From Pirellulaceae bacterium (lineage in GTDB: Bacteria > Planctomycetota > Planctomycetia > Pirellulales > Pirellulaceae), in the NCBI GenBank assembly GCA_018402565.1, contig JAGYIQ010000004.1, positions 248,001-312,000 of the forward strand: a stretch of 64,000 nt of DNA, read 5' to 3'. Below the pieces are notes generated by a model. The model was not told where the DNA came from. It made no database searches and saw only the letters and a list, made by a program, of their open reading frames with translations. This document shows, one piece after another, positions 42,227-50,562 of this stretch. How positions within the stretch are numbered: the first letter of the stretch is position 1; every line of letters begins with the position of its first letter. The position numbers were made by a program, and so were the translations under genes.

Positions 42227-43549
42227 ATGCTGCCGCTAGAAGCCTCCCTGCCCGAGTTGCGTGCCCAGTTCCCCGCGTTGCGACGCTCCCTGCCGGATGG
42301 CCGCCCCCTGCTGTTCCTGGATGGCCCCGCCGGCACGCAAGTGCCGCAAACCGTGATCGATGCCATCGGCGACTACTTGATCCAACGCAATGCCAATCGC
42401 CATGGCCCGTTTCTGACGGCGATCGAGACCGAGGGCATGTTCGCCACGGCCCAACAACGCTTCGCCGAATTCATGGGCGTCACCGACCCCGACGAAATCG
42501 TGTTCGGTCCGAACATGACGTCACTCACGTTTCAAATGTCCCGCGCCCTAGCTCAAACCTGGCAACCGGGCGACGAGATCATTGTCACTCGCTTGGACCA
42601 CGACGCCAACGTCTCCCCCTGGGTCTTGGCCGCGCGCGATCGCGGCGTGCAGGTCCGCTGGGTTGGCTTCCGCCCCGGCACGCTGCACTTGGACCTGGAG
42701 TCACTGGCCGAACAACTCACGCCGCGCACGCGTTTGGTGGCCTTTGGCGCAGCGTCGAACTCCAGTGGCGGTCTCAATCCGGTCAAACAAATCGTGGAAA
42801 TGGTCCACTCCGTGGGCGCCTTCGCCTACGTTGACGCCGTCCACTTGGGCCCGCACCGCCAAATTCAAGCTGCGGACTGGGACGCGGATTTTGTCGTCTG
42901 CTCAGCCTACAAGTTCTTCGGCCCACACGTCGGCATCTTGTGGGGCCGCCGCCAATGGCTGGAGCAAGTTGCCGCGTACAAGGTGCGGCCCGCCGGCAAC
43001 GCGGTGCCCGACAAATGGATGCAAGGGACCCAGAACCACGAGGGGATCGCCGGTGCCGCCGCCTGCGTCGACTACCTGCAACGCTGGGGCTCACACTGGG
43101 GCAACATCCCGCTGGAGAATCGCGGCCAATGTCTCTCCGCCGCTTTCGCAGCCATCGAAGCCTATGAATCCCAACTCACCCGCCAATTTTTGGACGGGCT
43201 CGCCCAATTGCCCAACTTCCAATTGATCGGAGTCGGCTGCAACGCGAACACACCCGGAGACAGCAGCGGCCAAAGCAGTAGCCCAAGCACCGCTGCCGAG
43301 CACTGGAGCAGCAACGCCGGTCAACGCGTCAGCACCTTCTCACTGCGACACAAGACGCGGACGGCCACCCACCTCGCCGAGGCGTTGGCCGCCCAGGGAA
43401 TCTGTTGCTGGCACGGCCACTACTACGCTCTCGAACTCAGCGAACAACTCGGGTTTGAACCCGAGGGCATGTTGCGGATCGGATTCGTCCACTACAACAC
43501 CCCCGCCGAAGTCGACCAACTACTGGCCGCCTTGGCCGCCCTGCACTAG
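42227..43549 (+). CDS. Cysteine desulfurase-like class V aminotransferase
   Basis: 440 residues. Class V PLP fold: FLDGPAGTQVPQTVIDAI, DHDANVSPW, AFGAASNSSGG, VDAVHLGPH with the PLP Asp, and the Schiff-base lysine in CSAYKFFGPHVGILWG. It resembles the VC1184-type cysteine-desulfurase-like group, not canonical IscS/SufS; the conserved catalytic Cys loop is not evident, so desulfurase activity is uncertain. A low-complexity Ser/Gly insert sits near residues 340-370 (PGDSSGQSSSPSTAAEHWSS). The ATG at 42227 has AGGAG about 10 nt upstream. It may act in amino-acid or sulfur metabolism. Confidence 0.83.
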   Translation: MLPLEASLPELRAQFPALRRSLPDGRPLLFLDGPAGTQVPQTVIDAIGDYLIQRNANRHGPFLTAIETEGMFATAQQRFAEFMGVTDPDEIVFGPNMTSLTFQMSRALAQTWQPGDEIIVTRLDHDANVSPWVLAARDRGVQVRWVGFRPGTLHLDLESLAEQLTPRTRLVAFGAASNSSGGLNPVKQIVEMVHSVGAFAYVDAVHLGPHRQIQAADWDADFVVCSAYKFFGPHVGILWGRRQWLEQVAAYKVRPAGNAVPDKWMQGTQNHEGIAGAAACVDYLQRWGSHWGNIPLENRGQCLSAAFAAIEAYESQLTRQFLDGLAQLPNFQLIGVGCNANTPGDSSGQSSSPSTAAEHWSSNAGQRVSTFSLRHKTRTATHLAEALAAQGICCWHGHYYALELSEQLGFEPEGMLRIGFVHYNTPAEVDQLLAALAALH

Positions 43550-43611
43550 TCGACAACAACGCAAAGGGGCTTATCGATTCTTCCGTAACGGAACGCCTCG
43601 ACGGCTGGTTG

Positions 43612-44724
43612 TTATTGGCCGCCCGTCTTGGGGCCCTCCCCGCGGAGCCGCTCCAGCAACCGTTGTCGTTCGGCTTCCGCCTGAGCAGCACGCCGCTGCT
43701 CCAACGATTCAGCGACCTGCCGAACATTTCCTGGCGGAACGTTCGCCGCCGACTTGGCAGGCGACTCTACTCGCGAGTTGACCACCCCGTTCCCCGTTCC
43801 ACTGGCTTGGACCACAGGCAATGCGACTCGCGGTCGACCCAACGGATCGCGTTCCACGGTGGCTTGCTCCTGAGTTCGCGCAGCTCGCTGTTGGGCCGCT
43901 GCCTGTTCCGCCGCTGCCACTGCACGCTGCTGGGCCAGCACATCCGCCGCTCGACTTTCAATCAACGCGTTGGCGACATCCGTCGGAGCCACCGTCAACT
44001 CGAACGGGGCCATGACCCCAGCACCCGGTCGCGCCAACAGCTGCACTTCCTGCTGGGCCATCCCCCCAGCAAACCCCAAACCGTTCCACCCCCACGCTTG
44101 TCGACGCCAACCCTGCCAGCCCCAACCGCCCCCGTTCCAACCGCCCCCGTTCCAACCGCACCAGCCGTTGTTCCAACCGTTGTTCCAGCCCCAGGGATTG
44201 TTCCACCCCCAACCGGGTGGCGCCAGCCACGGGTTGCAGATCGGTTGGACGCCGCACCACGGCGACCAGGGTTGCCAGCAAACCGGCGGGCCGGGCTGCC
44301 AACACGGCAGCAACGGGGTCGCCACCCAGTGATTCCGGCCAAACTGATTGAACCGAGCTTGGTCGGGGTGGCGAACATGCCGGAATCCGTGATCGTGGGC
44401 GCCGTATTGCCGCGGCGAGCCGTAAACCGCGAGCGGAAAAGTTGGGTTTTGCCCAGCCAAGCGGACGGTGTAAGGCACCGACCAACCGTTCCAGCCACCA
44501 CCGTTCCAACCACCACCGACCCACGCGCCGCTACCACCCGCAGTGCCATTAGCCCTTGCCGACCAGGCACTACCCGTATCGGCCGCAAATCGTGGGCCGT
44601 TGTCGACAATCCGCTGGGCCCACACCGAATGCGGGGCTGCCAGTAAACAGAACACGCCGGCCGCCAAGGTCATACACCGGACCCAACGTCTATTTAAACG
44701 CTCAAAACCAGCAGTCACGAACAT
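43612..44724 (-). CDS. Secreted Trp/Gly/Asn-rich protein of unknown function
   Basis: 370 residues. A signal peptide (CMTLAAGVFCLLAAPHSVWA, cleavage after VWA) precedes a mature protein with a central Trp/Gly/Asn repeat (PWGWNNGWNNGWCGWNGGGW type, residues ~165-215) and a C-terminal charged helix with many Glu/Gln/Arg/Ala (residues ~290-370), probably a coiled coil. No domain recognised. The ATG at 44724 has AAGGAGAG upstream. The Trp-rich part could bind carbohydrate or the envelope, but this is a guess. Confidence 0.65.
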   Translation of the reverse strand: MFVTAGFERLNRRWVRCMTLAAGVFCLLAAPHSVWAQRIVDNGPRFAADTGSAWSARANGTAGGSGAWVGGGWNGGGWNGWSVPYTVRLAGQNPTFPLAVYGSPRQYGAHDHGFRHVRHPDQARFNQFGRNHWVATPLLPCWQPGPPVCWQPWSPWCGVQPICNPWLAPPGWGWNNPWGWNNGWNNGWCGWNGGGWNGGGWGWQGWRRQAWGWNGLGFAGGMAQQEVQLLARPGAGVMAPFELTVAPTDVANALIESRAADVLAQQRAVAAAEQAAAQQRAARTQEQATVERDPLGRPRVALPVVQASGTGNGVVNSRVESPAKSAANVPPGNVRQVAESLEQRRAAQAEAERQRLLERLRGEGPKTGGQ

Positions 44725-44866
44725 GGGGTCTCTCCTTTCCAACGGCCGACTCGATCCCTCGACCGTCGATTCCGCTTTCACGCTCCCTGTACTAGAATTG
44801 TCGCGATCAGGGGGCTCGCAGGCAAGTCGCTTTTCCCTGGAAAGTTAGGAACAGGAAGTTACCCTC

Positions 44867-45751
44867 ATGCAGTTCACCAAAATGCACGGCGCCGGCAATG
44901 ATTACGTCTATGTAGACGGATTCAAACACCCGATCCCGCGCGACCCGGCGGCGGCGGCCAGACTCGTGGCCGATCGGCACTGCGGTATCGGTGGCGATGG
45001 GTTGATCCTGATCCTGCCCTCCGAAATAGCCGATGCTCGGATGCGGATGTTCAACGCCGATGGCAGCGAGTCGGAGATGTGCGGGAACGGCCTCCGCTGC
45101 GTGGGCAAGTACGTCTACGATCACGGCATCTGTCGCCGGCCTCAGCTCCACATTGAGACCGGTGCCGGCGTCCTGCAACTGGAGTTGTCCTGCGACACCC
45201 ACGATCGGGTTTCGCACGTGACGGTCGACATGGGCCCGCCGATCTTGGTCGCCGAGCGGATTCCGACCACGCTGCCCGGCCATCCCGTCATCGCGCAGCC
45301 CTTAGAAGTCGGCGGTCAGCGCTTCGAAGTCACCTGTGTCTCCATGGGCAACCCGCACTGCGTGATCTTCGTCCCCGAGATCACCGACGAATTGGTCTGG
45401 CAGATCGGCCCGCAGATCGAGCACCACGCAGTGTTTCCCCAGCGGGTGAATGTCGAGTTTGTCCAGGTATTGAGCCGGCACGAGGTGCGGCAGCGAACCT
45501 GGGAACGCGGCTCGGGCGAAACCCAGGCCTGCGGGACCGGCGCGAGTGCCGTCTGCGTGGCTGGCGTGCTGACCGGCCGCACCGACGCCCACATCTTGAA
45601 CCATCTGCTGGGCGGGGACCTCGAGCTGACTTGGCCTGGACCCGACCATTCGGTCATGATGAAAGGACCCGCCACCGAAGTCTTCCACGGCCAATGGACC
45701 GACTCCCCCATCGAACTCGTCGCGGCGACTCGCCAGACGGCTCCGCGCTAG
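44867..45751 (+). CDS. dapF: Diaminopimelate epimerase
   Basis: 294 residues (usual ~275). DapF converts LL- to meso-diaminopimelate for lysine and peptidoglycan. The two catalytic cysteines are C72 in [14 protein letters not shown] and C222 in [28 protein letters not shown] is the typical start. Its presence agrees with a meso-DAP wall. The ATG has AGGAAG about 13 nt upstream. It seems to be a single gene, divergent from the Trp-rich protein. Confidence 0.96.
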   Translation: MQFTKMHGAGNDYVYVDGFKHPIPRDPAAAARLVADRHCGIGGDGLILILPSEIADARMRMFNADGSESEMCGNGLRCVGKYVYDHGICRRPQLHIETGAGVLQLELSCDTHDRVSHVTVDMGPPILVAERIPTTLPGHPVIAQPLEVGGQRFEVTCVSMGNPHCVIFVPEITDELVWQIGPQIEHHAVFPQRVNVEFVQVLSRHEVRQRTWERGSGETQACGTGASAVCVAGVLTGRTDAHILNHLLGGDLELTWPGPDHSVMMKGPATEVFHGQWTDSPIELVAATRQTAPR

Positions 45752-45867
45752 CAGGTGTCGCCAGCCGTCAAAACCGGCCAAACCGTTAAAGATTGCCAAT
45801 TCGGATCGCCGATGCTCCTCGGGGTGGGAACTAGTATCGGGTCGTTTTCGCGGAGCGATTTCAGCAT

Positions 45868-46713
45868 ATGGCAGTCCGAAGCACGCCAGCCACTCGTCCG
45901 ACTACGGCTGGCGATTCGATCGACGAATATTTCCCTTTGACACGGGAACAATTGCAGGCTCCGGCCATTCCGCGGGTCCGCCTGTCACTCGGACCCACCC
46001 CGGCATCCGCCCCCTCTCCAGCCGCCAAGACGCCGCATGCGAGAGAAAGCACCGTCGCCGCTCGCTCCCGGGCCGAAACTCCGGCGGGGGCGACCAGGCC
46101 CGCTTCCCCGTCCCACTCGTCCCAGACCACTACCGTCAACCGTTTCGACGCCGCAACCACCGGACACTTGGCCACCGGACACTTGGCCACCGGACACTTG
46201 GCGACTGGACACTCGGCCACCGGACACTTGAGTGCTGCGAAATCAGCAGTGTCCGCCGTTTCGGCCGACGTCCGCTTCGCCCCTCGAACCACCGAGCCGG
46301 CCTCGCCCAGCCTGGCGGAGATGGCAGCGGCCGCGTTTCCGCCCGGTCAAGTTCCGTGGGAAGCCAGCCCCGTTAATTCCCAGTCGAATGCCAAGTCCCA
46401 CACTGCTGATTCAACCCACGGCGCGTTCACCAGCGGCGGCGACTTGTCGATCGCCCTGGCTGCGGCCACTCGCCGCTCACGCCAAGCCGCCGGCGATTAT
46501 CCGTACTGGATCGTGGCTTTGATTCAGATCCTGATCGGCACCATTCTGGTGATCATGGTCGTGAACTTCGCCAATTCTCGCCGCGAGACCGCTGCCACCG
46601 CCGCACCACCGGCGGCCCAAACGGCACCCGCCGAATCGGGCCTGCGGATCTCCTGGCTGGGACGTCAGACGCCCCCCAGCAACACGAACCATGCCGGTAT
46701 CTTTGAGAATTAA
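45868..46713 (+). CDS. Membrane protein of unknown function with ATGHL repeats
   Basis: 281 residues. The long N-terminal part is polar and Ala/Pro/Thr/Ser-rich; residues ~96-121 are five tandem copies of ATGHL/ATGHS encoded by a 15-nt DNA repeat. One membrane span (WIVALIQILIGTILVIMVVNF, quoted in part, ~213-233) lies near the C-terminus. The next gene starts 4 nt after the stop and encodes a BY-kinase-like ATPase, so this could be the small membrane partner or adaptor of that protein, as in polysaccharide co-polymerase systems. That role is inferred from context only. Confidence 0.65.
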   Translation: MAVRSTPATRPTTAGDSIDEYFPLTREQLQAPAIPRVRLSLGPTPASAPSPAAKTPHARESTVAARSRAETPAGATRPASPSHSSQTTTVNRFDAATTGHLATGHLATGHLATGHSATGHLSAAKSAVSAVSADVRFAPRTTEPASPSLAEMAAAAFPPGQVPWEASPVNSQSNAKSHTADSTHGAFTSGGDLSIALAAATRRSRQAAGDYPYWIVALIQILIGTILVIMVVNFANSRRETAATAAPPAAQTAPAESGLRISWLGRQTPPSNTNHAGIFEN

Positions 46714-46716
46714 GGG

Positions 46717-47844
46717 ATGTCGAACGTGCAAATACCGGAAGTCTTGTTTCTCCGCCCCGCCACCGCCACGCCCGACTGGGAAACATCGCTGGCGGACGCG
46801 CCGCCCGAGCCAGCCCCAGCGACTGGCCGAGCCAAAAAGTCCGTTCGCGAGGTCATCGCCCACCTGCGTCCGGAAGCCGCCCCAGGCGGGGACGTGAAAC
46901 GGGAGCCAGGCCCACCGAACTTGGTCGACCGGCCCTGGCCGGACCTGATCCAACGCTTGGCCACCGAAAACACGTCGGCTTGGTCCGCCCTTCTGGCTCG
47001 AATCCCAGCCAACTCGGTCGTCGGCTGCCTGGGGCTCCACCCGGGCTGCGGCACCACCACCGTCTCCGCCGCCCTGGCCCTGAGCCGCAGCGAAGACGCG
47101 GCCCGCCGCGAGCGAAATTCACTCGGGGGTCGTCACGTGCACAGCGACTCCGCAGCCAGCGGACCGCTCGGCACTCGCGACACCGACCGTCGCCCTCAGC
47201 CAGTGAGCTGGCTCGAAAACCTGACTCAAAGTCCCGCTGAGCCGACCTCATCCAACCCCTCCCCCCGCACACGCTGGCGCGTCGACCCCGGACACGCCCT
47301 GGCCACGCCCCAATTCCTGATCGACGCCAATATCGATCGCCCAGCCCTGGCCACGCTATTGGAGATCGAGGCCGATGGGTCCTGGCCCGAGTGGACAACC
47401 AGTGTGATTGCCGCCCAGCAGCAAACCACCGTTGCCACCGCCGCAGCCAACCTGCCCGGCACTCCCCACCTGAAGATCTGGCCGCTGACCTGTGCCCTGG
47501 TCCCCGCGTCAGACGCCGACTACCCGTCCGCGACACCAGGCAGAGAGACTGATTCGATCCGCTATTACCTACCGCCCCAAGCCGCGGGGCCCATCCTGCA
47601 ATGCCTCACTCGCCTGATCGACGATCTCCAGCGACAAGGTAGCGGTGTTGTGCTGGACTTGGGACACCTGCCCTTGTGGCAACGCCTGATGTGGCTGCCC
47701 GTCCTGGGGAAAATCATCCAACACCTAATCCTGGTCGTCCCGCAACAACCCAACCATCGCGACGTCTCCCGCGCGTACTGGCAACTGCAAGATCACGGCC
47801 TGACCTCTTGCATTCTCGTCGAGAACAACCGGCCAATTTACTGA
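46717..47844 (+). CDS. Degenerate tyrosine-kinase-like (CpsD/ExoP-type) P-loop protein
   Basis: 375 residues. GLHPGCGTTTVSAALALSRS (from residue 106) aligns with the BY-kinase Walker A (PGEGKST), but the key Lys is Thr113. LIDANIDRPALATLL (~203-217) matches Walker A' (DADLRRP), and VVLDLGHLP (~309-317) matches Walker B, with Asp kept. A long insert of low complexity separates Walker A and A'. There is no Tyr-rich tail. It may bind nucleotide weakly and act as a regulator of polysaccharide export. It forms a two-gene unit with the preceding membrane protein, and a GC hairpin and terminator follow. Confidence 0.65.
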   Translation: MSNVQIPEVLFLRPATATPDWETSLADAPPEPAPATGRAKKSVREVIAHLRPEAAPGGDVKREPGPPNLVDRPWPDLIQRLATENTSAWSALLARIPANSVVGCLGLHPGCGTTTVSAALALSRSEDAARRERNSLGGRHVHSDSAASGPLGTRDTDRRPQPVSWLENLTQSPAEPTSSNPSPRTRWRVDPGHALATPQFLIDANIDRPALATLLEIEADGSWPEWTTSVIAAQQQTTVATAAANLPGTPHLKIWPLTCALVPASDADYPSATPGRETDSIRYYLPPQAAGPILQCLTRLIDDLQRQGSGVVLDLGHLPLWQRLMWLPVLGKIIQHLILVVPQQPNHRDVSRAYWQLQDHGLTSCILVENNRPIY

Positions 47845-47848
47845 GCTC

Positions 47849-47870
47849 GGGGCGTGTCGCAACACGCCCC
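47849..47870 (+). terminator. GC-rich hairpin after the P-loop gene
   Basis: A perfect 9-bp stem GGGGCGTGT/ACACGCCCC (47849-47857, 47862-47870) with loop CGCA starts 5 nt after the stop codon. No T-run follows, but a second hairpin with one lies 24 nt downstream. Confidence 0.6.
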
Positions 47871-47893
47871 CCCATTCATAGTTCAAGGCCGAC

Positions 47894-47919
47894 CGCCGTG
47901 ATCAGCTACGGCGTTTTTT
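47894..47919 (+). terminator. Intrinsic terminator overlapping the convergent gene end
   Basis: CGCCGT/ACGGCG (47894-47899, 47908-47913), loop 8 nt, then TTTTTT. The stop of the convergent PQQ/TPR gene (complement of 47906-47908) spans its loop and 3' stem. Confidence 0.75.
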
Positions 47920-50425
47920 CCCAGGTCTGTAGGTGGACCTTGGCCACATCCCACATGTAGCGACTGACCCGCGGGGATTGGGCGGGCACTTTCAAGGCGG
48001 TCTTGATGTGTTGCAGAGCTTCGGGGCGACGGTCGTGCGCTTCGTGGTACAGGGCCAGATAATAATGCCCGTAGAACCGTCGTGATTGCCGTTCCGCGTC
48101 ACTGGGGTCTCCCGCCTCCATGGCGGCGATCACATCCGCCTGCGTGGCTTCGCCGCGAAACAATCGGTAGATGTCCATCAGCGGAATGCGAGGGTCGTTA
48201 TTGATTGGCAAGAGTTGCTTTTGTGCGGCTTCGTGGCCATCGACCTTGGCCTGGCAGAGGTATCGCCACACCGAGTTCTCGACGTCGTTGTCGTGATAAC
48301 TTTGATAAAGCTCAAACTGCTTGGCGCCCTCGGCGTACTGTTGGGTGAAGTAATACGAGATCCCTCGCTCCCAGAACCGCTGCTCGAATTCTGGACGCTG
48401 TTTCACATAGTGGTCAAAATCCGCCACGCTGCCGGTGAAGTCTCCCAGCCAGCAGCGGAGGCAGCCGCGTTGGTAATAGGCAAAGGTCTCGGCCGGGTAC
48501 TGTTGCAGCAAGCCGTCCAAGGTGGCCAACGCCTCGCGTCGCTGGTCCTGAGCCATCTGGGCCTCAAAGTCCCCCAACCACTCTGCCAGCGTGCGCGCGG
48601 GAGGCGCGGACTCTTGCTTCTGCGAGTTGCCGTCTTGATTTCCTAACGTTTCATTGCGCCAAGTATTTGCCACCGTCCGCGTCGCTCGGATCACCCCCAG
48701 TCCCGCGGCGGGTTCGCTGGTAAGGGCAGCGTTGGGGGCAGCAGTAGGTTCAGCGTTGGGGGCAGCGTTAGGTTCAGCGTTGGCCCGGGTGGGCAGTCGC
48801 AGGCAGACGGCTTCGCGATCGGAGCGGACCAGGAGCAAGTCGTCGTAGAGGCAGAGGGTATTCCAGCAGCGACCGCTGAGGACGTCGGGTAGAGTGAACC
48901 GCGGTTGGTACTCTTTCGGGTCCGTCGCGACGACTGACAGCTCGCCATCCTCGGACATGATCAGCAGGTGATCGCGAGTGAGTAGGAGTTGGCCATGTTT
49001 GACTCGCTCGCCCCGCCAGGCCCGCGAGCCCGTGGTCAGCTCGACACATTCGAGGATCCCGCCGGAGATGGCGTAGGCATAATTTTCGCGGACCGCGGCG
49101 CTGGTCAGTTTGGTTTTCAGGACTCGCGAGTTCTGCCAAAGACTCCGAGTGGACCAAACGCCTTCCTCGTTCTTTGTCAGGCGGATCATCTCTCCCCCCA
49201 GTCCATATTCCTTGGTCAGGAGTAGCTGATCGTCGCCGACGGCCAGCGGTTGCGAGGTGTTGGCGTCGCCGCTGCTGTTGCCGGGACGGGAATGGCTCCA
49301 GAGTTCTCGGCCATCTTGCGGATCGAACCCGCAGACCTCGGATTCGGTCGTGAGTACGATTTGAGGCTGATCCAGAAGTGTCAGCAAGGTCGGCGAGCCG
49401 TACGAGATGGCCCGCTGGCCGCCGGTCCAACGCCGCTCGCCGGTCAGTCGATCGAACGCGGCCAGAGAGACTTGGGGTTGTCCGCTGGCGCCACCGACGG
49501 GGACCACGACCAAGTCGCCGACGATCAACGGCGAGGCGGCGCGGCCCCAGTTCAGATTGCTTTTTTCCACGTCGCGTCGGTCGGCGGAATCGGGTTGATT
49601 GACTTCGACGGGGATCTGGAACTCGTTGGTCAAATCCAACTGCCACTGGACTTCGCCGGTGTTGGCTTGGAAGCAGATCAGGTTGCCGATCGCCCCCAAG
49701 GTGTACAACAAGTTATCGTGAAAGGTCGGCGTGGACCGTGGCCCGACCCCGCCGGCGGGATCGGCATGGCGACGCGCTGTTTCGTGGAACCAGACGAGAC
49801 GTCCGTCGGCGATGCGGTAGGCCACCACGGTTTCCATGGGTCCGCGTTGCTCCATGGTAAACGCCAGGCCATCGACGGCGGAGAAGCCCGACCAAGCGGG
49901 TCCAAGTTCGCGTCGCCACACCACCTCGCAGTCCTGAGCCTTCGCGTTCTCGGCCAAGGCAAACCAGGGTACCGACAGGTCGCGGTTGGGGCCGAGAAAC
50001 TGCGGGAAGCTGGTGGGCGACAACTTCAGTGGCGGCTGGCCCGCGTCGGCCTCTACCGTCAGGGCCTCGGCCGGTTGTTTCCAGCGCAGGGCCTGGGGCC
50101 GGATATCGCCATCCAAGACAACTTCAAAGTACTGTGGGATCAGAACGACGGCCGCGGTTAGGGTCGCGGTCAAACCCAGCAACGCGGCCCAGCGTAAACG
50201 CGACTGCCACCGCAAGATCAGGGCCACGCTGAGCACCAAAAGTGTCGTTGCGGCGGCAAAGACCAGGATCGTGTCCAGGATGCCGACGGTCAAAATGGGC
50301 AGCCGTTCGGTCACGGCCAACCCGTTCCACCACGTCAACAACAGGACGATCCACAGCGGTACAAACACGACGATAAACCAGACCAATGGGTCTCGCCACG
50401 GATTGCGAGTCGTCTGAGTTTCCAT
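47906..50425 (-). CDS. Membrane-anchored PQQ-like beta-propeller with C-terminal TPR
   Basis: 839 residues. Three N-terminal membrane helices (~12-32, 42-68, 75-98) anchor a PQQ-like propeller (~130-600: VAYRIADGRLVWFHE, NLICFQANTGEVQWQLDL, LAAFDRLTGERRW, VCGFDPQDGRELWSHS). A Pro/Asn/Ala repeat (NAEPNAAPNAEP, ~603-620) from a DNA repeat leads to TPR-like helices (~660-830: YYQRGCLRCWLGDFTGSVADF, HYYLALYHEAHDRRPEALQ). The propeller is probably periplasmic. The ATG has AAGGAA upstream. It is divergent from the Ser/Thr kinase with only 137 bp between, suggesting shared regulation. Confidence 0.83.
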   Translation of the reverse strand: METQTTRNPWRDPLVWFIVVFVPLWIVLLLTWWNGLAVTERLPILTVGILDTILVFAAATTLLVLSVALILRWQSRLRWAALLGLTATLTAAVVLIPQYFEVVLDGDIRPQALRWKQPAEALTVEADAGQPPLKLSPTSFPQFLGPNRDLSVPWFALAENAKAQDCEVVWRRELGPAWSGFSAVDGLAFTMEQRGPMETVVAYRIADGRLVWFHETARRHADPAGGVGPRSTPTFHDNLLYTLGAIGNLICFQANTGEVQWQLDLTNEFQIPVEVNQPDSADRRDVEKSNLNWGRAASPLIVGDLVVVPVGGASGQPQVSLAAFDRLTGERRWTGGQRAISYGSPTLLTLLDQPQIVLTTESEVCGFDPQDGRELWSHSRPGNSSGDANTSQPLAVGDDQLLLTKEYGLGGEMIRLTKNEEGVWSTRSLWQNSRVLKTKLTSAAVRENYAYAISGGILECVELTTGSRAWRGERVKHGQLLLTRDHLLIMSEDGELSVVATDPKEYQPRFTLPDVLSGRCWNTLCLYDDLLLVRSDREAVCLRLPTRANAEPNAAPNAEPTAAPNAALTSEPAAGLGVIRATRTVANTWRNETLGNQDGNSQKQESAPPARTLAEWLGDFEAQMAQDQRREALATLDGLLQQYPAETFAYYQRGCLRCWLGDFTGSVADFDHYVKQRPEFEQRFWERGISYYFTQQYAEGAKQFELYQSYHDNDVENSVWRYLCQAKVDGHEAAQKQLLPINNDPRIPLMDIYRLFRGEATQADVIAAMEAGDPSDAERQSRRFYGHYYLALYHEAHDRRPEALQHIKTALKVPAQSPRVSRYMWDVAKVHLQTWEKTP

Positions 50426-50490
50426 GCAGGGTTCCTTGTGCGGCTGCACCAAATGGTTGTGATTGGCTTTCGAAGTGTCGGGCCCCATCC

Positions 50491-50496
50491 TATAAT
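50491..50496 (+). promoter_or_regulatory. Candidate -10 element for the kinase gene
   Basis: A perfect TATAAT lies 66 nt before the kinase ATG. The sequence 17 nt upstream is a poor -35; TTGGCT is 21 nt away. It may be a weak or activator-dependent promoter. Confidence 0.35.
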
Positions 50497-50562
50497 AATG
50501 ACGTCGGTCTGGCGATTGCGGGAGACCGGTCCGAGCGTTCCATGAAGATTCTGTGTTGACAT

